A stretch of 64,000 nt of DNA. It comes from Psychrobacter sp. M13. GTDB lineage: Bacteria; Pseudomonadota; Gammaproteobacteria; Pseudomonadales; Moraxellaceae. Below the pieces are notes generated by a model, which saw nothing but the letters and a program-made list of their open reading frames with translations, did no database searches and was not told where the DNA came from. Below are positions 1-10,017 of the stretch, in pieces (position 1 is the first letter of the stretch; the number at the start of each line of letters is the position of its first letter). The position numbers and the translations under genes were made by a program. Location of the stretch: assembly GCF_030718935.1 (NCBI RefSeq), contig NZ_CP132194.1, positions 1,922,001-1,986,000 on the forward strand. The letters are read 5' to 3'.

Positions 1-1275
1 AGTGATGATCTTAACAACCTTAATAGGTTGGTTGAAAAAGGTGTCATCGATATAGAGCTTGAGCAAGCGCCGCCTATGCCTGATGAGGATGAGTCAAATG
101 ATACTACAAGTACAGATGATCAGACTGAATCTGACTTGCAGGATCTAGAAGATATCGAAAAAGCTGAAGAGGCGGTTCAAGAAAAAAAAGAAGCCAAACT
201 TGAGTCTTATAAGCAGTTTATCGCTGAGCAATTTAGCAATCAAAAAATAGATTATCCAGAGATACGTGTCAAGATCGAAGCAAATGCCTTACCAAGCAAA
301 ATGTACTTTGTGATGAATATTCTTTCCGCTATTATTGCAAGCTATGGACTGGTCACCAACTCAGCAGCTGTCGTTATTGGCGCTATGTTAGTTGCTATGA
401 TGCTAGGGCCTATCACAGGTGTCGCACTTGCCATCATTGATTATCGTATGCCGCTATTACGTAAGTCATTATTTACGGTGCTAGCTGGCGTCTCTTTGGT
501 TATATTTGTAGGGTTTTTGATTGGTACATTACATAGCGCACAGCCGCTAACCGCAGAGATATTATCGCGTACTCAGCCCACATCTATGGATCTAATGATT
601 GCCTTAGCGGGTGGTACGGCGGGTGCTTATGCTATGGTCTCACCGCATCTGTCTGTCGCTGTCGTAGGTGTAGCGGTAGCGACTGCTTTGGTGCCACCTT
701 TAGCTGCCAGCGGTATCTTGTTCGCTCATGGTGAGCTGTCGATGGGATTTGGAGCGGCACTGCTTGCGCTTACTAATATTATTGCCATTCAGTTTACCAA
801 TGCTATGGTACTGTGGCTATTAGGCTTTAGGCGTTTGGTAGATGATGATTATAAATCTAAAACTTATTTGACTTTTTTGCGCCGCAACGCGATAACCATA
901 CTGCTATTAGCTGGCGTGGGATCTTATTTAACGATAAATCTACAAACCAATGCCAAGCAACAAGTGTTTGAGAGCAGTGTCAAACAAGCCATTAATGATC
1001 ACTTTATAGATCAAGGTAATGTGTTGACCAATACTCAGTTTACCAAAGCCAATGGCAATCAAATTGTTCGTGCGGTTGTTCGCGGTGAGACGATCCCTAA
1101 CTCAAGCGATGTCAATAAAATTGAGGCCGTGGTTACTCAAGACATGGTTGAAAATTATCCAAACTACTTACCTATCAAGTTGCAACTGCGCTACATACCT
1201 GTACAAGTTATTGAATCTAACCCGGTTATCAGAGATAAGCTTGACAAAACCGATGCCGCTATTTTGACCAATTAA
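1..1275 (+). CDS. DUF389 (TIGR00341-like) integral membrane protein, 5'-truncated by the window
   Basis: The reading frame is open from base 1, so the start lies upstream. A TTG at 28 is only an internal candidate. The N-terminal part is very acidic (runs of Asp and Glu, about residues 10-60), followed by a soluble linker and then a hydrophobic core of several helices (about residues 90-300 counted from base 28) with the Gly/Ala-rich stretches GAMLVAMMLGPITGVALAI and AGGTAGAYAMVSP typical of DUF389. After the last helix a soluble C-terminal tail of about 110 residues follows. The family is widespread and has no established function; transport is often guessed. It is separated from alaS by about 180 bases and is probably its own unit. 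Confidence 0.8.
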   Translation, partial: SDDLNNLNRLVEKGVIDIELEQAPPMPDEDESNDTTSTDDQTESDLQDLEDIEKAEEAVQEKKEAKLESYKQFIAEQFSNQKIDYPEIRVKIEANALPSKMYFVMNILSAIIASYGLVTNSAAVVIGAMLVAMMLGPITGVALAIIDYRMPLLRKSLFTVLAGVSLVIFVGFLIGTLHSAQPLTAEILSRTQPTSMDLMIALAGGTAGAYAMVSPHLSVAVVGVAVATALVPPLAASGILFAHGELSMGFGAALLALTNIIAIQFTNAMVLWLLGFRRLVDDDYKSKTYLTFLRRNAITILLLAGVGSYLTINLQTNAKQQVFESSVKQAINDHFIDQGNVLTNTQFTKANGNQIVRAVVRGETIPNSSDVNKIEAVVTQDMVENYPNYLPIKLQLRYIPVQVIESNPVIRDKLDKTDAAILTN

Positions 1276-1452
1276 CAAGTCGTAGAGCCAAAGATTATAC
1301 AATCACTATGTATTGATGGATGACTAGGTAAGACTAAAGGTGAATGGTCAAACACCCTACGAGCATTTGTGCTAAAATCGCTTGCAAAATTATTTAAGTT
1401 GATTTTTAACTTACCTTTTATTATTTTATTTATTTGCCAGTAAGGAGCCGCT

Positions 1453-4125
1453 GTGAGCCAGCCACATCAAACAGCCGATATACGTAAGGCGTTTTTCGAT
1501 TTTTTTATAAGTAAGCAGCATACCCCTGTATCTTCATCGAGCTTAATTCCGCATAACGACCCTACTTTACTGTTTACCAATGCCGGTATGAATCAGTTTA
1601 AAGAGACCTTTTTGGGATTGGAGCCACGCGATTATACCCGCGCAGTGACTTCACAAAAATGCGTGCGTGCTGGTGGCAAACACAACGATCTTGATAATGT
1701 CGGCTATACCGCGCGTCATCATACTTTTTTTGAGATGCTCGGCAACTTCTCTTTTGGCGATTATTTCAAATCAGCGGGTATCGCTTATATTTGGGAGTTT
1801 TTAACCTCCGATGAGTGGCTGGCGATAGATAAAGATCGTCTGTATGTCACTATCTATGAGACTGATGACGAAGCTTTTGATATTTGGCATAATGATATCG
1901 GCTTGCCAGCGGAGCGTATTATTCGTATTGGCGATAATAAAGGCGCACCCTATGCCTCGGATAACTTTTGGACAATGGGTGATACCGGCCCCTGTGGCCC
2001 TTGTACCGAAGTATTTTATGATCACGGTGCTGATATCGAAGGCGGCTTGCCAGGTACACCTGAGGAAGATGGCGATCGCTATATTGAGATTTGGAATTGC
2101 GTCTTTATGCAGTTCAATCGTCAAAAAGACGGCACCATGCTGCCACTACCTGCGCCAAGCGTCGATACCGGTATGGGGCTTGAGCGGATCAGCGCTATCA
2201 TGCAAGGCGTGCATGGCAACTACCAAATTGATTTATTCACCCATTTGATGGATGCTGCGGCCGCTATTTTAGAGATTGATAATGAGCAACAGGCCTCTCT
2301 AAAGGTGATTGCCGATCATATACGCGCGGTATCATTCTTGATCGCTGACGGCGTGATGCCAAGCAATGAAGGTCGCGGCTATGTATTGCGCCGTGTGATT
2401 CGCCGTGCGGTACGTCATGGCAATAAGCTCGGTGCCCAGAGTGAATTTTTCTACAAGATGGTTGCGCCTTTAGTCGAGGAAATAGGCGACGCTTATCCTG
2501 AGCTCAAAGAGCGCCAAAGCATCATTGAGAGCGCTATTGAAAAAGAAGAAGCCCAGTTTGCTAAAACCTTGGCACAAGGTCTCCGCCTGCTAGCTGGTGA
2601 GCTAGATGACTTAAAAGAGGGAGATATTCTCTCTGGCGAGGCTGCATTTAAGCTGTACGATACTTATGGCTTTCCGCTTGATTTGACTGCCGATATCACC
2701 CGTGAGCGCGGTATCAGTATCGATGAAGCCCAGTTCGATGAACACATGCAAGCGCAGCGCGAACGTGCTCGTGATGCAGGTAAGTTCGATGTTGATTATA
2801 GTAGTGTAATTCAGGTCGATGAGCCGACAGTATTTATCGGCTATGAGCAGCTGAGCGATCTTGAGGTCGAAGTGATAGCGATGTATCAAGACGGCGATGC
2901 GACGACTAGCTTGACGGAAGGAGATGAGGGTGTACTCGTCCTGAATCGTACCCCATTTTATGCCGAAGGCGGTGGACAAGTCGGTGAGTTGGGCGAGATT
3001 CGTACGGAGTCTGGCGTGTTTGAGGTACAAGATACCAAAAAATCTGGACAAGCCATTATCCATTATGGCGTGGTCAATATGGGCGTTGTTCATACCAGCC
3101 AAACCGCAGAGGCTCATGTACTATCCAGTATTCGTGCAGCTAGTGCCAAAAACCACTCAGCAACGCATCTATTGCATGCCGCCCTGCGTGAAGTATTAGG
3201 CGATGAGGTCACTCAAAAAGGCTCGCTAGTCTCTAGCGAAGTACTGCGTTTTGATTTCTCCTACGACAAACCTATTAATAGCACTCAGATCGCGCGCGTT
3301 GAGCGCTTAGTCAACGAGCAAATCCAAGCCAACACCTCAGCTAGTATCGAAACCATATCTATCGATGCGGCTATGGATAAAGGCGCAATCGCCCTATTCG
3401 GTGAAAAATACGGTAGTGATGTGCGCGTCTTAACGATGGGTACGGACAGTATCATTGATGGTAAGTCTCAGCCCTTCTCTATTGAGCTATGCGGTGGATT
3501 ACACGTGCAGCGCACAGGCGATATTGGCCTATTAAAAATCACTAGTGAAGCAGGCATTGCAGCAGGTATTCGCCGTATTGAAGCCGTAACTGGTATGGGT
3601 GCAATCAAATACATCCAGCAAAACGATCAACAATTGGGTCAGCTTGCAAGCCAGCTCAAAGCCAAGCGCCCTGAGGTAGTCGCACGCGTCCAAAGTATGG
3701 CGGACAAGCAGCGTGAGCTAGAAAAGCAGTTAGAGCGTCTAGAGCAGAAACTTGCCAGCCTACAAGCCGCTGACTTGATCAGTGAAGTACAAACTATCGC
3801 AGGTGTCCCTGTGTTAATCAGTACCCTTGCTGGGGTCGATGGTAAATCCATCCGTCCGCTGATGGATGATATCAAGTCAAAGCTACCTGATAGTATAATT
3901 GTATTAGTCGGTGATAAAGACGGTCAGCTAGCGCTCTCAGCTAGTGTAGCCAAATCGCTTACTGCTCGTATCAAAGCGGGCGATATTATCCGTCATTTAG
4001 CAGGCGAGCTTGGCGGTAAGGGTGGCGGTAAGCCTGATTACGCTCAGGGCGGCGCGCCAAAAGCGGCAAATACGGCAGCCGTTATCAATGCGCTACCCGC
4101 TTGGGTTGCAGAACAGCTGGGTTAA
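1453..4125 (+). CDS. alaS: alanyl-tRNA synthetase
   Basis: This charges tRNA-Ala with alanine in the cytoplasm. The 890-residue length is normal for the family. The class II catalytic domain is N-terminal ([16 protein letters not shown] near residue 40, and [13 protein letters not shown]). It is followed by the editing domain with its zinc-binding HSATHLLH motif and the later CGGLH motif, then a coiled coil (about residues 735-775) and a Gly-rich C-Ala domain ([17 protein letters not shown]). The start is GTG at 1453, chosen because TAAGGAG at 1441-1447 sits just upstream and the protein begins as expected for AlaS. lysC follows after 135 bases and csrA beyond that, a common gammaproteobacterial order. 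Confidence 0.98.
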   Translation: MSQPHQTADIRKAFFDFFISKQHTPVSSSSLIPHNDPTLLFTNAGMNQFKETFLGLEPRDYTRAVTSQKCVRAGGKHNDLDNVGYTARHHTFFEMLGNFSFGDYFKSAGIAYIWEFLTSDEWLAIDKDRLYVTIYETDDEAFDIWHNDIGLPAERIIRIGDNKGAPYASDNFWTMGDTGPCGPCTEVFYDHGADIEGGLPGTPEEDGDRYIEIWNCVFMQFNRQKDGTMLPLPAPSVDTGMGLERISAIMQGVHGNYQIDLFTHLMDAAAAILEIDNEQQASLKVIADHIRAVSFLIADGVMPSNEGRGYVLRRVIRRAVRHGNKLGAQSEFFYKMVAPLVEEIGDAYPELKERQSIIESAIEKEEAQFAKTLAQGLRLLAGELDDLKEGDILSGEAAFKLYDTYGFPLDLTADITRERGISIDEAQFDEHMQAQRERARDAGKFDVDYSSVIQVDEPTVFIGYEQLSDLEVEVIAMYQDGDATTSLTEGDEGVLVLNRTPFYAEGGGQVGELGEIRTESGVFEVQDTKKSGQAIIHYGVVNMGVVHTSQTAEAHVLSSIRAASAKNHSATHLLHAALREVLGDEVTQKGSLVSSEVLRFDFSYDKPINSTQIARVERLVNEQIQANTSASIETISIDAAMDKGAIALFGEKYGSDVRVLTMGTDSIIDGKSQPFSIELCGGLHVQRTGDIGLLKITSEAGIAAGIRRIEAVTGMGAIKYIQQNDQQLGQLASQLKAKRPEVVARVQSMADKQRELEKQLERLEQKLASLQAADLISEVQTIAGVPVLISTLAGVDGKSIRPLMDDIKSKLPDSIIVLVGDKDGQLALSASVAKSLTARIKAGDIIRHLAGELGGKGGGKPDYAQGGAPKAANTAAVINALPAWVAEQLG

Positions 4126-4260
4126 TTTTTTTACGTAAATATGATATAACATAAACGGTATGTTTATAATTGAGCGTTATCTTTATCAAGGAATAGTATT
4201 TATTCCAATTGAAATGATAAATAGCTATACAGCCCCTTGTAAATAATAGGTAATATTTTT

Positions 4261-5547
4261 ATGGCGTTAATAGTACAGAAATACGGCGGCACTTCCATGG
4301 GCAGTATTGACCGCATCAAAAATGTCGCCAAACGAGTCAAGCGCTGGCATGATCATGGTCATCAAGTGGTGGTAGTGGTATCGGCTATGAGCGGTGAAAC
4401 CAACCGTCTTATCGATCTCGCCCGTCAGATTAGCACACAACCTGATCCGCGTGAATATGATCAAATGGTCTCAACAGGCGAGCAAGTATCAATCTCCCTA
4501 CTCGCTATGGCGATCAAAGAGCTCGGCGTTGGCGCGCGCTCATTTACGGGTCGTCAAGTAGCAATAAAAACGGATACCGCGCACAATAAGGCTCGTATTG
4601 AGTCAATTGATGATAAAAATATCCGCGAGCAGCTTGATGCGGGTAATGTGGTCATCGTTGCAGGATTTCAGGGCATTGATGAGTATGGCAATGCCACTAC
4701 GCTAGGTCGTGGCGGTTCTGATACCACGGGGGTCGCTATTGCTGCAGCTCTAGGCGCTGATGAGTGCCAGATTTATACTGACGTTGATGGGGTTTACACT
4801 ACTGACCCACGTGTGACTTCAAAAGCTAAAAAGCTTGAGAAAATTACCTTTGAAGAAATGCTAGAGATGGCCAGTCTTGGCTCAAAAATATTACAGATTC
4901 GCTCAGTAGAGTTCGCTGGAAAATATGGTGTACCGCTGCGTGTACTCTCTAGCTTTGATACCGATGCAGATGGCAGCTTTGATGATGACTTTAAAAACAA
5001 CGTAGGCACCTTAATTACGATAGACGAAGGAGACAGTATGGAACAGGCAATTATCTCAGGTATCGCTTTTAACCGTGATGAGGCAAAAATCGTGGTGCGC
5101 GGTGTTCCCGATCATCCTGGTATTGCTTCTGCTATCCTTAGCCCTATTGGACGTGCCAATATAGAAATTGATATGATAGTACAAAACCTATCTACCAACG
5201 GTACGACCGACTTTACTTTTACCGTCAACCGTACTGACATGGAAAAAACCATGAAAGTACTAGAAAACGAAGTCAAAAATGAGATCGGTGCCAAAGAGAT
5301 ATTGGCCAATGATGAAGTTGTTAAAGTCTCATTAGTCGGCGTTGGTATGCGCTCTCACGCTGGTGTTGCCAGCCTTATGTTCCAGACTCTTGCCGAAAAC
5401 AACATCAATATTCAAATGATATCAACTAGTGAAATTAAAGTCTCTGTACTTATTCAAGAGCAGTATTTGGATAAGGCCGTCAAGTCGCTACATACCGCAT
5501 TCGGTCTTGATCGCGAAGATGGTGATAGTAAAGTTGCTGGACAATAG
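4261..5547 (+). CDS. lysC: aspartate kinase
   Basis: This phosphorylates aspartate, the first step toward lysine, threonine, methionine and diaminopimelate. The 428-residue protein starts with the kinase signature KYGGTSMGS and carries the amino-acid kinase fold to about residue 245, including GRGGSDTTGVAIAAALGA. Two ACT regulatory domains follow (about 265-340 and 345-415), consistent with feedback control by lysine and/or threonine. No strong ribosome binding site precedes the ATG at 4261. In contrast, a near-perfect one lies inside the gene before an in-frame ATG at 5038, suggesting a separately translated regulatory beta subunit of 169 residues, as known for other alpha2beta2 aspartokinases. 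Confidence 0.97.
   Translation: MALIVQKYGGTSMGSIDRIKNVAKRVKRWHDHGHQVVVVVSAMSGETNRLIDLARQISTQPDPREYDQMVSTGEQVSISLLAMAIKELGVGARSFTGRQVAIKTDTAHNKARIESIDDKNIREQLDAGNVVIVAGFQGIDEYGNATTLGRGGSDTTGVAIAAALGADECQIYTDVDGVYTTDPRVTSKAKKLEKITFEEMLEMASLGSKILQIRSVEFAGKYGVPLRVLSSFDTDADGSFDDDFKNNVGTLITIDEGDSMEQAIISGIAFNRDEAKIVVRGVPDHPGIASAILSPIGRANIEIDMIVQNLSTNGTTDFTFTVNRTDMEKTMKVLENEVKNEIGAKEILANDEVVKVSLVGVGMRSHAGVASLMFQTLAENNINIQMISTSEIKVSVLIQEQYLDKAVKSLHTAFGLDREDGDSKVAGQ
5026..5040 (+). promoter_or_regulatory. internal ribosome binding site and in-frame ATG inside lysC
   Basis: GAAGGAG at 5026-5032 is followed by a 5-base spacer and ATG at 5038, in frame with lysC (codon 260). It falls just before the ACT domains. 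Starting here would give a 169-residue protein of two ACT domains, matching the beta subunit of Bacillus- and Corynebacterium-type aspartokinases. The Shine-Dalgarno match is visibly better than that of the full-length start. Confidence 0.65.
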
Positions 5548-5887
5548 CTTTACAAATGACGGGTATCTTGACTAATAATTATTAGTACAGCAGAGTTATC
5601 ACTAGCCTTGTGTTTTAATATTTAGCTCTACCTAGCAGTTTTGTGAAAATCAGTGACAGTCTTGAACGTGGCACTTATAATGGTGACTTATTTGGGCAAA
5701 ATACATTCACATATCGTTATATATGCTTGTATTTAACATTTTAATAGAAATTAATAGACTTAAGTAGTTATTTTCAAGGTATAGTTTAATATCTATATTT
5801 TGACAACTAGCGCTATAGTGATATTCAGCAATTAAGAAGCAAAGCAATGAGCAATACTATTTTATTGCGACATAAGGAGTATGACGC
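5548..5887. other. 340-base intergenic region between lysC and csrA
   Basis: AT-rich, with no coding frame I can support. It should hold the csrA promoter(s). A TTGACA-like string occurs near 5798 (ttgacaactagcgctatag) but without a well-spaced -10 box, so I do not assign a promoter. I see no strong hairpin terminator after lysC. Confidence 0.5.
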
Positions 5888-6133
5888 ATGTTAATTTTGA
5901 CACGCCGTGTGGGCGAGACATTAATGATCGGTGATGAAGTTAGCGTAACGGTTTTAGGCGTTAAGGGCAATCAGGTACGTATTGGGGTTAATGCCCCCAA
6001 AGATATAGCAGTGCATCGTGAAGAGATTTACCAGCGCATTCAGCACGAGCGCTCGGTAAAGTCGCAGATGCAGCATTTAGAATCAGGCAGCTTTGCGCCA
6101 TCATTTGACGATGAAGATTATTTCAATCGTTAA
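5888..6133 (+). CDS. csrA: carbon storage regulator CsrA
   Basis: A small homodimeric RNA-binding protein that binds GGA motifs in mRNA leaders and controls translation or stability of many messages. The N-terminus [18 protein letters not shown] and the stretch [19 protein letters not shown] match CsrA, including the RNA-contacting residues near L4/R6 and VHREE. At 81 residues it is somewhat longer than the roughly 61-residue E. coli protein; the extra C-terminal tail (about 20 residues, Ser/Asp-rich) is of the kind seen in Moraxellaceae and pseudomonad relatives. AAGGAG at 5874-5879 supports the ATG at 5888. The alaS-lysC-csrA neighbourhood is conserved in gammaproteobacteria. Confidence 0.97.
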   Translation: MLILTRRVGETLMIGDEVSVTVLGVKGNQVRIGVNAPKDIAVHREEIYQRIQHERSVKSQMQHLESGSFAPSFDDEDYFNR

Positions 6134-6229
6134 AGACTTGATATTTTTTATAAACACCTTTGTTTTTAGCTTTTATATTGAATATTTATTAAAATTTTAT
6201 TGGTTTAATTCGCTTTAAGGTCATAACTT

Positions 6230-6604
6230 ATGAGTATTCGCCAAGCAGATGTATCCGCCCTACTGAATGGTCTAAATAAAAAATCTATCGGATTCAATGA
6301 TGTTATCAGTTTTATCGATGACTTTTATCGCTATACGCCAAGACCTTTTACTAATGGTACGGTCTATAACGGCGCTGGTGAAAACGAAGGTAGTGCTAAG
6401 ATCTTTGGCTTTGCCAAGCATCACGGACTAAGCCAACTTGATACTCTTAAATTATTTGGTGAGTATTATACTCGGGTCCAAGAGACCCCTAATGGCACCG
6501 ATCATGCCAATATTCGTAATTTTTTACATTGGGGCTGGCAAGGGTTTTTGATGCAAAAAAACCCACTGACTGCTCGACCAACTGTCGATACAACTGAGCT
6601 ATAA
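6230..6604 (+). CDS. HopJ type III effector-family protein
   Basis: A 124-residue cytoplasmic protein matching the HopJ family in overall pattern: FIDDFYRYTPRPFTNG, GSAKIFGFAKHHGLSQLDTLKLFGEYY and a C-terminal NIRNFLHWGWQG. Despite the name, which comes from a Pseudomonas syringae gene, such proteins are widespread in free-living bacteria without type III secretion, and nothing in this window suggests secretion. No signal peptide or membrane segment is visible. A TAAGG just upstream supports the ATG at 6230. A strong hairpin follows at 6646-6685. The molecular function is unknown. Confidence 0.85.
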   Translation: MSIRQADVSALLNGLNKKSIGFNDVISFIDDFYRYTPRPFTNGTVYNGAGENEGSAKIFGFAKHHGLSQLDTLKLFGEYYTRVQETPNGTDHANIRNFLHWGWQGFLMQKNPLTARPTVDTTEL

Positions 6605-6645
6605 AGCTAAAACAGCTCGTCAACGACTGTTAAAGCACTTGTTAT

Positions 6646-6685
6646 AAAAGGGCCTCGCTATTTATGATAATAGCGAGGCCCTTTT
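6646..6685. terminator. bidirectional intrinsic terminator
   Basis: A 13-bp perfect stem (GGGCCTCGCTATT with its complement) with A-run and T-run flanks on both sides. It sits between the convergent HopJ-family and DUF1315 genes and can serve both. Confidence 0.92.
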
Positions 6686-6711
6686 GTTTAAAAACGATTT
6701 ACTCAAACTAG

Positions 6712-7023
6712 CTACTTATCAACAAACTTCACAGGTTGTATCGCCCCTTTGGGATTGGGCATATTAGGATAATGATGCTCATGCTCGACATCGCATTCAG
6801 CACCTACGACAGTTCCGTCGTCTCTTACTGGCTTATGCAAAAAACCTGTACGTTCAGCTGGCGGTAGGTTTTCATGCTCCCATATCATAACTGCTTGCAT
6901 ACAAGTCTCGCGCTGATCAGAGGTTAATTGACGCCCATCAGGCCATTTGCCCAATTCAATAGCCATACGAAACTTATCGACAACTTCTGGGGTTATGCTA
7001 GCTAATACGGTTTGTTTATCCAT
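6712..7023 (-). CDS. DUF1315 (YeaC-like) family protein
   Basis: A 103-residue soluble protein resembling E. coli YeaC: MDKQTVLASITPEVVDKFR at the start, then a helical region with GKWPDGRQLTSDQRETCMQA and the motif AVMIWEHENLPPAERTG. No signal peptide or membrane segment is present. A His/Glu-rich stretch (ECDVEHEHHYPN) near residue 80 could bind metal, but this is a guess. It is transcribed with nadK upstream (70-base gap) and ends at the shared terminator. The function of the family is not established. Confidence 0.85.
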   Translation of the reverse strand: MDKQTVLASITPEVVDKFRMAIELGKWPDGRQLTSDQRETCMQAVMIWEHENLPPAERTGFLHKPVRDDGTVVGAECDVEHEHHYPNMPNPKGAIQPVKFVDK

Positions 7024-7093
7024 GCTACTTACTCCAATTATATCTTTAATATACTTATTGGCGAGTCTTATGCCGTTTCAACACTTTTTTTAC

Positions 7094-8098
7094 TTACAGA
7101 TCATCCATAGTATCATCGTCTCTATCAAGATCGAACTCTTCAGCATGGACGTTCCAGTGTAGTTTTGTTCGACAAGCCTCATAAAACTCAAATCCTGGTG
7201 GATGCAGCAGCGTCAACTTATCAGGATGCTTACGAATATATAATCTCTGCTCCTGATCAAGCGATATGCTCGGCTTACCATCTGCGCTTACCATCGGCTG
7301 GGTACGATTATCCTCGTGAATACGAATGCAAATCTCACTGTTACCACTGACTACGATAGGCCGACTCGATAGCGTATGCGGATGCATAGGCACTAAGCAG
7401 ATAGCATCCATGCTTGGGTGAATAATAGGCCCGCCACCTGATAGAGCATAAGCCGTTGAACCCGTAGGCGTCGATACTATAAGCCCATCACTGTGCTGAC
7501 GATAGACATCTTGCCCATCAATTTTCATCTGAAAATCTATCATGTGTACCGACTTACCAGCATGCAGTACGATGTCATTAAGCGCCATATCTTCATGCAG
7601 TACTTTTTGACCCTCACGTATCTCCATCGTTAATAAGAACCGATGATCCAGCTGATAGTCTCCCATCAATACTTGACGCAGCTTTTGTGCCACTTCATTG
7701 GGTTTCACATCTGCCAAAAAGCCAAGCCGACCACGGTTAACGCCAAGCACAGGAACTCTGTAGCGTGCTAACGCCTCTGCAGCATGCAGTATTGAACCAT
7801 CACCGCCGACCACGATAACTAAGTCACAAATCTCACCGATCAGGCTACGCTTAACGATCTTAACTTTTTCGATCTCTGTCAAATCTAAAGTTGGTAGATT
7901 AGCAGTTTGCACATCCATGATTAAGGTCAGACCCATCTCATTGACGATATTCGCCACTTGCGCCAGACTCTGGGTAACGCTACGCTTACCTGCCCGCCCC
8001 ATCAACCCAATACGACGAAAGGCAGGGTTTTTCACAGCGTGAAATAGCTCTGATTCATGTAAATGCGGCAATCTTTCTGACTGCGCTGAGTGTTCCAT
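7094..8098 (-). CDS. nadK: NAD(+) kinase
   Basis: This phosphorylates NAD+ to NADP+ using ATP in the cytoplasm. Diagnostic motifs are VVGGDGSILHAAEAL (the GGDG substrate and nucleotide loop, about residue 100), NRGRLGFLADV, ALNDIVLH and STPTGSTAYALSGGGPIIHP (the NAD-binding loop). At 334 residues it is about 35 longer than typical bacterial NadK, mostly through an N-terminal extension before RRIGLMGR and a C-terminal tail rich in Asp (DLDRDDDTMDDL). I keep the ATG at 8098; a start nearer the conserved region is not excluded. Confidence 0.96.
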   Translation of the reverse strand: MEHSAQSERLPHLHESELFHAVKNPAFRRIGLMGRAGKRSVTQSLAQVANIVNEMGLTLIMDVQTANLPTLDLTEIEKVKIVKRSLIGEICDLVIVVGGDGSILHAAEALARYRVPVLGVNRGRLGFLADVKPNEVAQKLRQVLMGDYQLDHRFLLTMEIREGQKVLHEDMALNDIVLHAGKSVHMIDFQMKIDGQDVYRQHSDGLIVSTPTGSTAYALSGGGPIIHPSMDAICLVPMHPHTLSSRPIVVSGNSEICIRIHEDNRTQPMVSADGKPSISLDQEQRLYIRKHPDKLTLLHPPGFEFYEACRTKLHWNVHAEEFDLDRDDDTMDDL

Positions 8099-8460
8099 AA
8101 GACGACTCGGTATAGCATAAGGTGAAAAGGCAAACTTTGGCTGCCTAGTGAATTAATTAATAGCTCGAATATAAGCCTAACAATGATAGCGATAAATAGC
8201 AGCTTAGACCAGTAGGTTTTATTAATTATCGTTGTTAATTTTAGACCTAGAGAATATAAGGTAAGCTTTTTCGAGAGTGGCAGCGTAGCCTTTTATAAGA
8301 TTTTTGCGATTTTATTGCCCTAGCACCCGTAGACGCTCACTGATGGGCTTAAAGTTTTTTAATAATCACTGACATAGTTATTTCCTATTTTGTAATAATT
8401 GAGAGCTGTTAATTTGATGATTAATATCTTAGTTACTGCTCATTTGATAACTGATATTTG
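8099..8460. other. 362-base intergenic region between nadK and the GST gene
   Basis: AT-rich with scattered stops in all frames. It should contain the nadK promoter on the minus strand. I see no convincing gene, repeat or strong terminator. Confidence 0.5.
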
Positions 8461-9453
8461 CTAGATATTCATCGACGATAGCTGTTCACGCCCATGCGGA
8501 GTATTAAAGTCAAGATCAGGACCGACAGGTATAATACGGGTTGGGTTAATGGTCTCGTGGCTGCCATAATAATGCGCTTTGATATTATCGATCGCCACAG
8601 TGTCGGCGATACCTGGTACTTGATATAGGTCACGCAAATAACCCCAAAGGTTCGGATAGTCAACAATACGGCGCACATTACATTTAAAATGTCCGACGTA
8701 AGCAGCATCAAAGCGTACTAAAGTGGTGAACAGTCGCCAGTCCGCCTCAGTGATAGTATCGCCTAGCAAATATCGCTTATTTTGCAAACGCGCCTCTAGT
8801 GTATCTAGCGCTTCAAACAATTCTGTTACCGCCTCCTTATAAGCATCCTGGGTCGTGGCAAAACCTGCTTTGTAGACCCCATTATTGATGTTTGGATAAA
8901 TGAAGTCATTTAATGCATCAATATCTGTCAACAGCTCTGCGGGTGAGAAGTCTCCTGCGGTTGCACCGATTTCATCAAAGGCACTATTAAACATACGAAT
9001 AATCTCAGAGGATTCGTTATTCACGATAGTATTGGTTTTTTTATCCCATAAAATAGGTACGGTCACTCGGCCGGTATAATCGGCTTGCGCGGCGGTATAA
9101 ATCTCATATAAATGAGTAGCATTAAAAATAGGATCAGCTATGACCCCCTCACCAGACTTAAACGTCCAGCCCTCGCCTCCCATAAAGGCATTGACCACTG
9201 ATATTGAGATCATATCCTCTAAGCCCTTTAGCTTGCGATAGATCATCGTACGATGCGCCCAAGGACACGCCAGCGAGACATACAGATGATAACGATCAGC
9301 CTCAGCCTTAAAGCCGCTGTCACCTGTAGGCCCGGCACTACCGTCAGAGGTTACCCAATTGCGAAAGCTTGAATCTTGACGTTTAAAACGACCACCATTG
9401 GATTCGGTGTCATACCATTTATCTTGCCATTGGCCGTCGACTAATAAGCCCAT
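8461..9453 (-). CDS. glutathione S-transferase family protein, glutathionyl-hydroquinone reductase type (YqjG/ECM4-like)
   Basis: The protein resembles Xi-class GSTs, which use glutathione to reduce glutathionyl-hydroquinones. The thioredoxin-like domain holds the catalytic Cys motif SLACPWAHRTMIYR (about residue 55), followed by family signatures VPILWDKKTNTIVNNESSEI and, in the helical C-terminal domain, YKAGFATTQDAYKEAV and EADWRLFTTLVRFDAAYVGHFKCN. The frame can be opened at a TTG at 9465, but that TTG is part of the TTGGAGAG ribosome binding site for the ATG at 9453, so 9453 is the likely start (330 residues). It is cytoplasmic and monocistronic. Confidence 0.93.
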   Translation of the reverse strand: MGLLVDGQWQDKWYDTESNGGRFKRQDSSFRNWVTSDGSAGPTGDSGFKAEADRYHLYVSLACPWAHRTMIYRKLKGLEDMISISVVNAFMGGEGWTFKSGEGVIADPIFNATHLYEIYTAAQADYTGRVTVPILWDKKTNTIVNNESSEIIRMFNSAFDEIGATAGDFSPAELLTDIDALNDFIYPNINNGVYKAGFATTQDAYKEAVTELFEALDTLEARLQNKRYLLGDTITEADWRLFTTLVRFDAAYVGHFKCNVRRIVDYPNLWGYLRDLYQVPGIADTVAIDNIKAHYYGSHETINPTRIIPVGPDLDFNTPHGREQLSSMNI

Positions 9454-9699
9454 GATACTCTCCAATATTCTTAGTTAGTTTTTAGCTGTTAGTTATTCTT
9501 CATACTTAATCTCAGATATTAAGGTGTGCTTTAATTAATAGCTATTAATTATAATATCGCGTTAATGCTTTAAAGTTAACTTAGATTACCTTCCTTTATT
9601 CATTAACTTGTTGCTGAGTAATAATAGCATTCTAACTGTTGACGGAGCTTGGATAAACAGTGGCAATGACAAATGTAAGTTCTAATCTGGAGAACAATT

Positions 9700-9933
9700 G
9701 TGGTGCAGCTTGGAGATATGCTAATATTTGTACGTATTGTCGATGAGCTAGCCATTCGTATTGCTGAGTTGCAGGACTCTAGTTATCAAGCAAGACCTTT
9801 AGCCACCATCCGCACTGTGATTTGTGCAAGTCCAGAATGTTTGAGCAAAATGGGTACGCTTACAAATTTGACAGACCTTGCAGATCATACCTTTTTGCAT
9901 TATGGTCTAAGTAAACAAAACCACATAGAATGA
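9700..9933 (+). pseudogene. remnant of a LysR-family transcriptional regulator
   Basis: A 77-codon frame joins the first residues of a LysR protein (LGDMLIFVRIVDE, the start of the helix-turn-helix domain) directly to the middle of the effector domain (LAIRIAELQDSS, ARPLATIRTVICASPE, LADHTFLHYGLS). The DNA-binding helices and the rest of the inducer domain are missing, so a large internal deletion and a C-terminal loss have occurred. LysR proteins are about 300 residues. A residual GTG start with a GGAG upstream remains. It is very unlikely to regulate anything. Confidence 0.7.
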
Positions 9934-10017
9934 ACCGACCTAATACTAGCTAAGTCGTCTTACTTTATAAGTCTTTTATCAATACCATTATCATCTAACA
10001 ACAGGGTTTAAAAAAAC

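Noticed and set aside
2611..3117. 168-codon minus-strand frame inside alaS
   Set aside because: It is fully antisense to the well-conserved alaS, has no family resemblance and no start signal, so it is a shadow frame.
5798..5822. TTGACA-like sequence before csrA
   Set aside because: The only TATAGT-like box is 8 bases away, far from the 16-18 base spacing needed.
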